Position numbers and translations under genes: made by a program
Part shown: one piece after another, positions 50,543 through 59,820 of the stretch
How the letters are laid out: every line of letters starts with the position of its first letter
How positions within the stretch are numbered: position 1 is the stretch's first letter
Source: Bryobacteraceae bacterium
GTDB taxonomy: Bacteria; Acidobacteriota; Terriglobia; Bryobacterales; Bryobacteraceae
Direction: 5' to 3'
NCBI GenBank assembly: GCA_947458745.1
Contig: CANGYQ010000001.1
Location: 744,001 to 808,000 of the forward strand
Length of the DNA: 64,000 nt
The notes under the pieces: generated by a model
Told to the model about the DNA's origin: nothing
The model's input: the letters and a program-made list of their open reading frames with translations, nothing else
The model's database searches: none

Positions 50543-51583
50543 TTGAAGGTATCCACCACAGTTTCCAAATTACGGCGGACAAGTCCGGAAGCCGCGATCG
50601 CCTCGCTGGAAGGCCAGCTGAACGCCCGGCTGATTGGGCAAACTCAAGCCACGCGCGCGATTGTTCCTTACGTGCAGATGTTCCAGGCCGGGTTGTCGCT
50701 GGAAGGCCGGCCGGCGGGCGTGTTCCTGCTGCTGGGGCCTACCGGCACCGGCAAGACCCGCACGGTGGAGACGCTGGCCGCTACTCTCCATGGCAGCGAG
50801 CGGAATCTCGTCAAGATCGATTGCGGCGAGTTCCAGATGGAGCACGAGGTAGCCAAGCTGATTGGTGCTCCGCCGGGTTATCTGGGCCACCGGGAAACGC
50901 CGCCCATGTTGACCCAAGCCAAACTCTCCGCCGCCGCCAGCGAGAAATGCCCGCTCTCGATCCTGCTGTTCGACGAGATCGAGAAAGCCGCCGCCTCCAT
51001 GACCCGGCTGCTGCTGGGCGTGCTCGACAAGGCCAGCCTGCGGTTGGGCGACAACACCACCGTCAACTTTGACCGTACCCTGATCTTCCTCACCTCGAAC
51101 CTGGGCGCGCAGGGCATGGCGAACGAGCTCCGTCCCGGCCTGGGCTTTGAGCGGCCCGCGGCCCCGGCGGAAGAGCGCCGCGCGCGCCTGGAGACCGTGG
51201 CCACGGGCGCCATGAAGCGCAAGTTCACACCCGAGTTTGTGAACCGCATCGACAAAGTAATCACCTACCAGCCGCTGGACCGCCCGGCGCTGGAGCGTAT
51301 CCTAGGCCTGGAACTCGACGAAATCCAGCGCCACATCGACCGGCGGCTAACCGCCCGTGCCTTCCAGCTGGAAGTGCCCCTCCGCGCGCGCCGGGCGCTG
51401 CTCGATCAAGGCACCAGCGCGGAATACGGCGCCCGCGAACTGAAGCGCACCCTGCAACGCTCCATCCTGCAACCGCTAGCCGCCCTGGTGGCCGACAACC
51501 GCATCGCCCCTGGCAGTACGGTACGGGTGGAGTTTGACGGCCAGGATTTTGTGCTCGATCCGCCATCTAGCCAGGCGGCCTAG
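50543..51583 (+). CDS. Stand-alone AAA+ ATPase like the second ATPase domain of ClpB/ClpA
   Basis: A TTG at 50543 preceded by AAAGGGGGGCAGC gives a strong ribosome-binding site; the alternative TTG at 50519 would add 8 residues. The 346-residue protein has Walker A GPTGTGKT near residue 75, Walker B ILLFDEIEKA near 140, the sensor SNLG near 183, an Arg finger region and a C-terminal D2-small domain (ILQPLAALVADNRIAPG). It corresponds to the C-terminal half of ClpA/ClpB with no N domain, first AAA+ domain or middle domain. It may be a ClpA-like unfoldase fragment or a related free AAA+ protein. No ClpP or ClpS gene is near. Confidence 0.88.
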   Translation: MKVSTTVSKLRRTSPEAAIASLEGQLNARLIGQTQATRAIVPYVQMFQAGLSLEGRPAGVFLLLGPTGTGKTRTVETLAATLHGSERNLVKIDCGEFQMEHEVAKLIGAPPGYLGHRETPPMLTQAKLSAAASEKCPLSILLFDEIEKAAASMTRLLLGVLDKASLRLGDNTTVNFDRTLIFLTSNLGAQGMANELRPGLGFERPAAPAEERRARLETVATGAMKRKFTPEFVNRIDKVITYQPLDRPALERILGLELDEIQRHIDRRLTARAFQLEVPLRARRALLDQGTSAEYGARELKRTLQRSILQPLAALVADNRIAPGSTVRVEFDGQDFVLDPPSSQAA

Positions 51584-51605
51584 CACACCGTTCGAGGCCA
51601 ACTTC

Positions 51606-51623
51606 CGGATCGCCCACGATCCG
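51606..51623. terminator. Possible hairpin between convergent genes
   Basis: CGGATCG (51606-51612) pairs with CGATCCG (51617-51623) over 7 bp with a 4-base loop, between two convergent genes. No T tract, so it may be a terminator only in combination with other factors. Confidence 0.4.
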
Positions 51624-51649
51624 TCCACATTCCGGTAATCGAAACCGGC

Positions 51650-52780
<1,131 letters not shown>

Positions 52781-52994
52781 TCATCCTTGCCTTATCGGTC
52801 GATCATTCTCTGTGCAGCCTCAGGGTAGCGGGCGCCGTTTCTGCATGTTTGCCTACTTCGATTTCACTGTCTCCAGAATAAAGAGACGTGTCAGTTTGGC
52901 GATAGCCCGATCCTGCCGAGTTGTTGCCTATTTCTGTCGATTGCGGTCAATTCCGGTTTCGTCCTGGCCAGAATGACGGTACGCTGGAAACGAT

Positions 52995-54056
52995 ATGAAG
53001 ACGCTGAAGGTCTCGATGAATGGGGCTGATGATGGTGCCGGGCTAGTCCGCAGACTGCGGTCGGAACTATCCAGTAAAATTGAACATCTTGTCGGGAAAA
53101 CAGAGAAACGGATCACCGACGTTCCCGGGCTGACCATCGTACGCCGGGTGAAACCGACGGCTCCATCGTGTGTCACCTACGAACCGAGCCTTGCAGTAAT
53201 CACTCAGGGGCGTAAGGAGGTGGTGCTCGGCGCGAGGACTTTCGTCTATGATGAAACGCGCTATCTGCTTACGTCGGTCGATCTTCCCATCATTAGCCAC
53301 ATCCCAGAAGCAAGCGAGTCGAAACCATTCATTGGATTGGCGCTCAAGTTAGAGCCTTCGGTAGTTCGGGAGTTGCTGCGCGTCGCCGAACTCCCGACCT
53401 GGGAGGGTACCGGCGATAGCCCTGCGATGGCCACCGGCAAAACGACTCCTGAGATTCTGGACGCCTGCCGTCGACTGGTGGACCTCGTCGGTAAGCCGAA
53501 CGAGATTCCCGTCTTGAGCAGCCTGATACAGAGGGAAATCATCTTTCGAATTCTAAATGGGCCCGAGGGTGCCCGCCTTCGAGCGGTTGCCACGCTAGGC
53601 AATCAGAGTCAGCGAACGGCAAGGGCAATCGAGTGGATTCGAACGAGCTACGCCAAGCCGTTACGCGTGGAAGAGTTGGCGGAGATGACGGGCATGGCTG
53701 TGTCGACGTTTCATCATCACTTTCGGGCGCTAACGTCGATGAGTCCGGTTCAGTACCAGAAGCAGCTCCGGTTGCAGGCGGCCCGAGGACTGATGATCAC
53801 GGAAGGCGTCGATGCCGCCAGTGCAGCCTTCGAGGTGGGATACGAAAGCCCAAGTCAATTTAGCCGGGAGTATCGGCGCCTATTCGGACAATCGCCGATC
53901 ATTGACGTTCGGAATCACCGAGTAAGCCAAGCCTCGGCCACCGCGCAGGCCGACCGCGCAACCATTGCAGCAGGCGAACGCGCTGCTCCCAGCCCTGGAC
54001 CGATCAGGCGAAAAACTACTGCTCCTAAACCGCTTGCCCTGTTACGCCGCCGATAG
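52995..54056 (+). CDS. AraC family transcriptional regulator (YqhC-like)
   Basis: The 353-residue protein has an N-terminal AraC_N domain (LAVITQGRKEVVLGARTFVYDETRYLLTSVDLPIISH) followed by two HTH motifs (LRVEELAEMTGMAVSTFHHHFRALTSMSPVQYQKQLRLQ, then AASAAFEVGYESPSQFSREYRRLFGQSP). This is the domain order of YqhC-type regulators that in Escherichia coli control an aldehyde reductase and an AKR gene. Here the regulator is divergent from an AKR gene, so the same logic is suggested. The C-terminus has about 40 extra basic residues that look like read-through of a shorter gene. Confidence 0.9.
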   Translation: MKTLKVSMNGADDGAGLVRRLRSELSSKIEHLVGKTEKRITDVPGLTIVRRVKPTAPSCVTYEPSLAVITQGRKEVVLGARTFVYDETRYLLTSVDLPIISHIPEASESKPFIGLALKLEPSVVRELLRVAELPTWEGTGDSPAMATGKTTPEILDACRRLVDLVGKPNEIPVLSSLIQREIIFRILNGPEGARLRAVATLGNQSQRTARAIEWIRTSYAKPLRVEELAEMTGMAVSTFHHHFRALTSMSPVQYQKQLRLQAARGLMITEGVDAASAAFEVGYESPSQFSREYRRLFGQSPIIDVRNHRVSQASATAQADRATIAAGERAAPSPGPIRRKTTAPKPLALLRRR

Positions 54057-54090
54057 AATCCGATCAACAGCGCAGTGTCGAGCAATGCAG

Positions 54091-55131
54091 CTACCGCCCA
54101 GCCCCAGACTCCACCGTCTCCACCACCACTGACCCCGCCATCTGCCGCACTTCCAGCGAGAACTTCACCGCACCCACGGCATCCGCATAAAGCAGCCACC
54201 CGGCGCGCAACTGTTCCAGATCGAGCGGCACTGTCTTCTCTCCTTCGCTCGAGCGGACTTGCAACTGACCACGCGTGGCCGTGCGGAAGACGGGGGAACT
54301 GGCGTTCCAGGTGAGGCGGCGGCCGTCGGCTTGCGGCTGGACCGCCAGCGACAGAGCGTAGTGCTCTGGTTCCGGCGGATGCGTCAAGGACCTTCCGGCG
54401 AAGAAGCCTCCACTCCAACCCAGGACCACGGCCATGGTCAGGGCGGCCGCGACGATTCCCTTGCTGGCCCGGACCCGCGTTACACCCGGACCTGGGTACA
54501 CGTCGGCCACCACGGATGGCGAGGCGGTGCTATCTGGCGGGACCGTCAACCCCGCTGGCATCTCGGAACTATCGCTCGGGCGAGACCGGCGCTCGCGCTT
54601 GCCACCGCCCAGTTGCTTCCGGGCAAACGGGAATTCCGCCGGCGTCACGGATTCCAACACGCCGCCACGACGATGGAAGAAACCGGCCTGGCTCAGGCGA
54701 GTGGCAAAGGGCTGGATGATCAGCAGGACCGCCTCTGGTGGCTGTGGGGCGCCCGGGAAGTGCTGGTCGAACAGGCTTTGGTCCTGCGGCCGGGGGCTGA
54801 GGCCCTCATCGGTATGGCTGCGCCAAATCCCCACCGTCTTCATCGGCCGGGGAACGGCCAGAGCGGCGGTCACTCGCCCCTTTTCGCTGTCGCTGAACTG
54901 CCAGGAGGGCCCCAGGCGGTGATCGCAGGGTACTTGCTCAAACCCCTCAATCACAATCGTGCCTTCTTCCAGATACCCCAACAAAATGCCGCCCACCTCG
55001 GCACCACGCTTGGGCACAGCGCCAAAGCCGCGCAACACATCCTGCAGCATGGCATCGACGACGTCGTAGGCGATCTTCACCGGCGCTTGCGCGCCGTCCG
55101 GTTGCCAAAGATAGTGAATGGGTGTTTCCAT
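54091..55131 (-). CDS. Membrane protein with a degenerate JAB/MPN (JAMM-like) domain
   Basis: The 346-residue protein has a JAB/MPN-like domain at its N-terminus: GAEVGGILLGYLEEGTIVIEGFEQV, then VGIWRSHTDEGLSPRPQD. In active JAMM proteases the second block reads HSHP followed by a Ser and Asp. Here the first His of the pair is Arg, and only one His remains, with the Glu in GAEVGG and Asp in RPQD kept, so catalysis is uncertain. After about residue 220 there is one membrane helix (IVAAALTMAVVLGWSGGFFAG) and then a periplasmic beta domain. The gene stands between the AraC gene and rsmI. Confidence 0.7.
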   Translation of the reverse strand: METPIHYLWQPDGAQAPVKIAYDVVDAMLQDVLRGFGAVPKRGAEVGGILLGYLEEGTIVIEGFEQVPCDHRLGPSWQFSDSEKGRVTAALAVPRPMKTVGIWRSHTDEGLSPRPQDQSLFDQHFPGAPQPPEAVLLIIQPFATRLSQAGFFHRRGGVLESVTPAEFPFARKQLGGGKRERRSRPSDSSEMPAGLTVPPDSTASPSVVADVYPGPGVTRVRASKGIVAAALTMAVVLGWSGGFFAGRSLTHPPEPEHYALSLAVQPQADGRRLTWNASSPVFRTATRGQLQVRSSEGEKTVPLDLEQLRAGWLLYADAVGAVKFSLEVRQMAGSVVVETVESGAGR

Positions 55132-55281
55132 GACGCTTTCCGGCCGGCACAGAAAGAGGCCGCCCCTTCGGATTGTCGCGCCATCAGCACTCCCATGGGA
55201 AGCGCGGTGTCCCTCAGCTGGTGGCGAGTGCCGGGACGCCCGCTTGGGCGCAGGGGTCGCCGTGGCTTATTCTTTTAGTCA

Positions 55282-56103
55282 TTGACCGGAACACTCTACC
55301 TTGTCGCCACCCCCATCGGAAACCTGGAGGACATCACCTATCGTGCCGTCCGCATTCTGCGCGAAGTGGACCGGATCGCTTGTGAGGACACGCGGCAAAC
55401 GCGCAAGCTGCTAAACCATTACGCGATCGACCGGCCGCTGGAAGCCATCCACGAGCACAATGAACGGGAACGCTGCGCGCAACTGGTGGACCGTGTCGTG
55501 GCGGGCGAGAACGTCGCGCTGGTTTCCGATGCCGGGACACCGCTGATCTCCGACCCTGGGTACCGCCTGGTACGCGAAGCGATCACCCGGCAAGTGCCTG
55601 TGGTGGCCATTCCTGGCCCGTCGGCCGTGATGACCGCCCTGGCGGCATCGGGTCTGGCCACTGATGAGTTTCTATTCGCCGGTTTCCTGCCGCCCAAGTC
55701 CGGTGCCCGCCGGAATGAGCTGGCACGCCACCAAGCGGAGCAGCGGACGTTGATCTATTTTGAAGCTCCACACCGTGTTCTGGAAACTTTGTCGGATATC
55801 GCGGAGACGCTTCCGGGCCGCCCTGTTGTAGCCGCGCGCGAGTTAACCAAACTGCATGAAGAGGTAATTCGGGGAACTCCCGCCGAAATCCGGGCCGCGC
55901 TGGCTGCCCGTCCCGCGGTGCTGGGCGAATTCACTTTGCTGGTCGGGAAAGCAGAAGGGATCGCGGCCAAACCCACCAATGAGGTCTTGCTGGAAGCCGT
56001 GGCTCAACGGATCGCGGATGGGGACTCCCGGATGGACGCCATCAAGACCGTGGCCCGGCAATATGGCTTACCCAAAAGCGACGTCTACCGCATCGCGGGG
56101 TAG
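55282..56103 (+). CDS. rsmI: 16S rRNA (cytidine-1402-2'-O)-methyltransferase
   Basis: The 273-residue protein shows the RsmI/tetrapyrrole-methylase pattern: LYLVATPIGNLEDITYRAVRIL, ACEDTRQTRKLL, VALVSDAGTPLISDPG, IPGPSAVMTALAASG and a C-terminal FAGFLPPKSGAR. It methylates the 2'-OH of C1402 in 16S rRNA, together with RsmH. Start is TTG 55282 because the conserved N-terminus starts right after it. The gene is alone. All SAM-binding parts are present. Confidence 0.94.
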   Translation: MTGTLYLVATPIGNLEDITYRAVRILREVDRIACEDTRQTRKLLNHYAIDRPLEAIHEHNERERCAQLVDRVVAGENVALVSDAGTPLISDPGYRLVREAITRQVPVVAIPGPSAVMTALAASGLATDEFLFAGFLPPKSGARRNELARHQAEQRTLIYFEAPHRVLETLSDIAETLPGRPVVAARELTKLHEEVIRGTPAEIRAALAARPAVLGEFTLLVGKAEGIAAKPTNEVLLEAVAQRIADGDSRMDAIKTVARQYGLPKSDVYRIAG

Positions 56104-56154
56104 ACCGAATCATGGGACAACACCCAGTCGTGGAAACCAGATTAACGCTGCGGA

Positions 56155-56505
56155 CTAACTCTGCCACAACTCCAGCGTCTTGCGGACCGCTTCCCGGACT
56201 TCGGCCTGGGCGGTGGCTTCCACTTCCAGGAAACTGAAACCTTCCAGCAGCCACTTGGAGAGCGCTGGGGCTACTAACCGATAGAAAACACGGCGTCCAT
56301 CACGGCGTTCCACCACCACCCGGTGGGCTCGGAGAACGGACAAATGCTGGGAGACACGGGAGTGGCTGACCTCCAAAATGGCTTGCAGACCATTGACGTC
56401 CAGCTCACCGTCGCGCAGTTCTTCAACGATACGAATCCTATGGGGGTGCGCCAGAATCCCCAGGAATGTAGCCATCTGTTTGGATGCAAGAGCTCGCGCA
56501 GGCAT
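56155..56505 (-). CDS. ArsR-family winged-helix transcriptional regulator
   Basis: By homology the start is ATG 56505 (MPARALASKQMATFL), giving 116 residues; in-frame ATGs at 56520 and 56565 are alternatives. The ArsR winged helix is clear: LGILAHPHRIRIVEELRDGELDVNGLQAILEVSHSRVSQHLSVLRAHRVVVERRDGRRVFYRL. No CxC metal site is visible in helix 3 (it reads LQAILEVSHSRVSQHL), so it may respond to another signal. It is divergent from the ABC exporter genes and probably controls them. A Fur-box-like palindrome overlaps its start region. Confidence 0.85.
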   Translation of the reverse strand: MPARALASKQMATFLGILAHPHRIRIVEELRDGELDVNGLQAILEVSHSRVSQHLSVLRAHRVVVERRDGRRVFYRLVAPALSKWLLEGFSFLEVEATAQAEVREAVRKTLELWQS

Positions 56506-56520
56506 GATTGTCATTATCAT
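56504..56520. promoter_or_regulatory. Palindrome at the ArsR regulator start (Fur-box-like)
   Basis: On the minus strand the site reads ATGATAATGACAATCAT, with 5-bp perfect outer arms ATGAT/ATCAT. It matches the 7-1-7 Fur pattern TGATAATNATTATCA at 13 of 15 positions. Whether it is a regulator site, or a start-codon coincidence because it contains two candidate ATGs, cannot be told. Confidence 0.45.
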
Positions 56521-56748
56521 TCCACGAAAATCTGCCGGCACGCAAACCTTTTCACATCCAAACATTGTCACCTATGAAGTCCGTTAGTTGACAGGTGGTC
56601 TACAGTCGGTGTTCACTGGAAGAGACGTTCTTAGATTAAAATATGTTTATTAATGGGATCTACCAAGCGGCCCGGACCTCGGGTTTCCGCCATTTTCTGA
56701 CCGCGCCGTGGCCCCAGACGTCCGGGCCCACGGTCCAAAAGACCGGCA

Positions 56749-58461
56749 ATGGCGGAGGTGCCCGTGGCTGGCGCTAATTCCTCCTCCGGGCACTCCCACC
56801 CTTGGCACGGCGTCTCGCCCATGACGCGATTGGGCCGGCTGCTGGAAGCCGAGCGGCAGGACATGTGGGTGGTGGTGGCCTATTCGCTGGCCATCGGCAT
56901 TCTCACGCTGGTGGTCCCGGTAGTGACGCAGTCGGTGGTGAATACCATCGCCTTTGGCACTGTTTTACAGCCGCTGGTCCTGCTCGCACTTATCGTTTTG
57001 CTGGCCCTCACCTTCTCCGCCGCACTCCGCGCTTTGCGGCACTGGGTGGTGGAAGTGTTGCAGCGCCGGATCTTTGTCCGGGTGATTTCCGACGCCGTGA
57101 TGCGGTTGTTGCGGGTGCGTGTCGAGGCCTTTGACGCCGGGCATGGTCCGGAACTGGTGAACCGCTTCTTTGAAGTGGTCACGGTTCAAAAAGGTGCCGC
57201 CATCCTCTTGATCGACGGCTTGGCGATCCTGATCCAGACCGTCGCGGGCCTGATGTTGCTAGCCGTCTATCACCCGCTGCTGCTGGCCTTTGGTGCCGTG
57301 CTGTTTGCGGCCATCTTCGTGATTGTGGTTCCTCTGGGCTTCGGAGCTGTCTCCACGGCCGTCATGGAATCGAAGGCCAAATATGAGATGGCGGCCTGGC
57401 TGGAGGAGATCGCGCGCCACTCGGCCACGTTCAAGTCTCCCTACGGAGCAACGCTGGCCACGGAGCAGGCCAACGCTATCACCGCCCGGTATCTGGCACA
57501 GCGCAGTAACCACTTCAAGATCCTGTTCCGCCAGATCATCGGCTCGCTGGTGCTGGAAGCGGTGGCCAGTGCTGTCCTGCTGGGTGCAGGTGGCTGGCTG
57601 GTGATGCAGCGCCAGTTGACACTGGGGCAACTGGTGGCCGCCGAACTGATCGTGGCCGTGGTGGTGGGTGGATTCGCCAAATTCGGCAAACAGCTGGAGA
57701 CCTTCTACGATCTGCTGGCCGCCATGGATAAGTTGGGATACCTCACCGACCTGCCCCTGGAACGCGCCGGCGGCGAAGCTCACGAAGCCAAAGGGCCGGC
57801 GGCGCTACGGCTGCACGATGTCGCCTTTACGTTCGACGGACACCGCAACGTTTTCGAAAACGTCAATGCGGAGATCCCCGCCGGTGCCCGCGTGGTGCTC
57901 TATTCCGGACTGGGTCAAGGCAAGAGTACGCTGATCGACCTTCTCTACGGACTCCGCCTCCCTTCGGAGGGAACGATAGAACTTGATGGTCACGACTACC
58001 GGGATCTCTCCGTCGCAGCTCTGCGGAGCCAGACCGCGCTGGTCCGGAGTGCCGAAGTCTTCCAGGGCACTTTGGCCGACAATGTCCGGCTGGGGAATAG
58101 CGCCGTCACCACCAGCGAGATCCGGGAAGCTTTAACCCGGGTGGGTTTGGGCGAGGCCTTGATGGCCCTGCCGGATGGCTTGCAAACCATGCTCAACACC
58201 GGGGGCCTGCCACTTTCTCAGGGCCAACTCCGCCTGCTCATGTTCGCCCGGGCTATCTCGCAGAAGCCCCGGTTGCTACTGATTGACGAAGCCATTGACG
58301 CGATCGACGATACGGTTGAACGTGACCGGCTGCTGGATACACTGTTTGCCGCCGACGCACCCTGGACCGTCGTGATGGCCACCCGCAACGCCGCCCTGGC
58401 TGGGCGCTGCGCCCAAACCCTTCCACTGCGCCGCACCATACTGGAGGAAAGCAAGTCATGA
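56749..58461 (+). CDS. ABC exporter, membrane-ATPase fusion without peptidase domain
   Basis: The 570-residue protein starts at ATG 56749 or at the better-conserved ATG 56821 (MTRLGRLLEAERQD). Five or six membrane helices occupy about residues 35-310. The ATPase has Walker A YSGLGQGKST, a signature reading LSQGQ instead of LSGGQ, and Walker B LLLIDEAIDAIDD. The switch His is replaced: the last block reads VVMATRN, where VVITH is expected. There is no C39 peptidase domain. It forms an operon with an HlyD and a TolC-type gene. Transport activity may be unusual because of the missing switch His. The cargo is unknown. Confidence 0.9.
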   Translation: MAEVPVAGANSSSGHSHPWHGVSPMTRLGRLLEAERQDMWVVVAYSLAIGILTLVVPVVTQSVVNTIAFGTVLQPLVLLALIVLLALTFSAALRALRHWVVEVLQRRIFVRVISDAVMRLLRVRVEAFDAGHGPELVNRFFEVVTVQKGAAILLIDGLAILIQTVAGLMLLAVYHPLLLAFGAVLFAAIFVIVVPLGFGAVSTAVMESKAKYEMAAWLEEIARHSATFKSPYGATLATEQANAITARYLAQRSNHFKILFRQIIGSLVLEAVASAVLLGAGGWLVMQRQLTLGQLVAAELIVAVVVGGFAKFGKQLETFYDLLAAMDKLGYLTDLPLERAGGEAHEAKGPAALRLHDVAFTFDGHRNVFENVNAEIPAGARVVLYSGLGQGKSTLIDLLYGLRLPSEGTIELDGHDYRDLSVAALRSQTALVRSAEVFQGTLADNVRLGNSAVTTSEIREALTRVGLGEALMALPDGLQTMLNTGGLPLSQGQLRLLMFARAISQKPRLLLIDEAIDAIDDTVERDRLLDTLFAADAPWTVVMATRNAALAGRCAQTLPLRRTILEESKS

Positions 58462-59807
58462 GCGCCTCGCATTCACATAGCCCCGAACCGTTTGACGCCG
58501 CCATCGAAGTCCTGCCCGCGTTTGCCCTGGCTGGACGTACCCGCGGAGCCCGCATCCTGGCCTGGCTGCTGATTCTGCTGCTGGTCGTCATGATCCTGGT
58601 GCTCACCTTTGGCCCCTGGGTGCAAAATGTCTCCGGCACTGGCCGGGTGATTGCGCTGACACCGGTGGAGCGCCAGCAGACGATCGGGGCACCGGTGGAA
58701 GGCCGCATCGTCAAGTGGCACGTGGTGGAAGGCAGCCGCGTGAAGCAAGGCGACCTGATCGCCGACATCACCGACAACGACCCGCAAATCCTGGGACGCC
58801 TGGAAGAAGAACGCAACGCTGTCATGGTCCGGTTGGAACAAGCTAAAAGCCGAGTCGTCTCACTGGAGTCCCGGGTGGCGCAGTTTGATCTGTTCCGCCA
58901 GAACGCCCTCCAGGTGGGCCGCAACGATCTGTCGGCCGCCATCGAAAACGTGAAAGCGGCGGAGCAGGTCATCAAGTCCGCCGAAGCCAGCCTGGTTGCC
59001 GCCAAACAGAACATTGACCGCACCACCGTCCTGCAACAAAAAGGCCTCTCCGCGGTTCGTGCCGTGGAAGTGGCCCAACAGGACTACGCTCGCGCGCAAG
59101 CCGAAGTGGATCGCGCCAAAGCGTCACTGGGTGCAACGATGAATCAGAAATTGGGCCGCGAATCCAATCTATTGCAGATTGAGAGCGACTTCCGGACCCG
59201 CCTGGACGACGCCCGCGCCAGCCTGGCCACGGCTCGGGCCGACGTCGGCAACGCCAACGCTGAACTCCAGCGCGTTGAGGTGCGCCTGTCCCGCCAAACC
59301 CGGCAGCAGGTGGTTGCGCCTCGTGAGGGCGTGATTCTGCGCTTGCTAGCCCAACCAGGTGGCGAGTTCCTGAAAAGCGGCGATCCAGTGGCACTGTTTG
59401 TCCCGGAATCGGGGCAGTTGGTGGTGGAGATCTTCATGGATGGCAACGACATCCCCCTCATCCACGCGGGGGACTCGGTCCGCTTGCAGTTTGAAGGTTG
59501 GCCGGCGATCCAATTCGCCGGGTGGCCTTCGGTGGCAGTGGGCACTTTCGGCGGCAAGGTGACGCTGGTAGACGCCACCGACAACGGCCAGGGCAAGTTC
59601 CGCATTCTGGTCCGGCCGGACGAACGGGATGAACCCTGGCCCAACAACCGGTATCTGCGCCAGGGGGTGCGAGCCAATGGCTGGGTCCTGCTGAACGAGG
59701 TCTCACTGGGCTTTGAGCTATGGCGCCAATTCAATGGCTTCCCGCCCACTGTGACGCCTCAGGATTCCACCGCTGCTGGCGGTAAGGCTGACAAGGGAAA
59801 GAAATAA
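58458..59807 (+). CDS. HlyD-family membrane fusion protein
   Basis: This 449-residue protein has one N-terminal membrane helix (ILAWLLILLLVVMILVLTFG), a lipoyl-like beta segment (IGAPVEGRIVKWHVVEGSRVKQGDLI), a long helical coiled-coil region in residues about 110-265, then a barrel domain (VVAPREGVILRLLAQPGGEFL) and a short C-terminal tail. It links the ABC exporter to the outer-membrane channel. Its ATG overlaps the stop of the ABC gene by four bases. The TolC-type gene starts 13 bp later. The role of the exporter trio is clear but the cargo is not. Confidence 0.93.
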   Translation: MSASHSHSPEPFDAAIEVLPAFALAGRTRGARILAWLLILLLVVMILVLTFGPWVQNVSGTGRVIALTPVERQQTIGAPVEGRIVKWHVVEGSRVKQGDLIADITDNDPQILGRLEEERNAVMVRLEQAKSRVVSLESRVAQFDLFRQNALQVGRNDLSAAIENVKAAEQVIKSAEASLVAAKQNIDRTTVLQQKGLSAVRAVEVAQQDYARAQAEVDRAKASLGATMNQKLGRESNLLQIESDFRTRLDDARASLATARADVGNANAELQRVEVRLSRQTRQQVVAPREGVILRLLAQPGGEFLKSGDPVALFVPESGQLVVEIFMDGNDIPLIHAGDSVRLQFEGWPAIQFAGWPSVAVGTFGGKVTLVDATDNGQGKFRILVRPDERDEPWPNNRYLRQGVRANGWVLLNEVSLGFELWRQFNGFPPTVTPQDSTAAGGKADKGKK

Positions 59808-59820
59808 CTCCATCGACACC

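Noticed and set aside
56588..56616. Promoter for the ABC exporter with TTGACA at 56588-56593
   Set aside because: The -35 is perfect but there is no acceptable -10 at 16-18 bp spacing.
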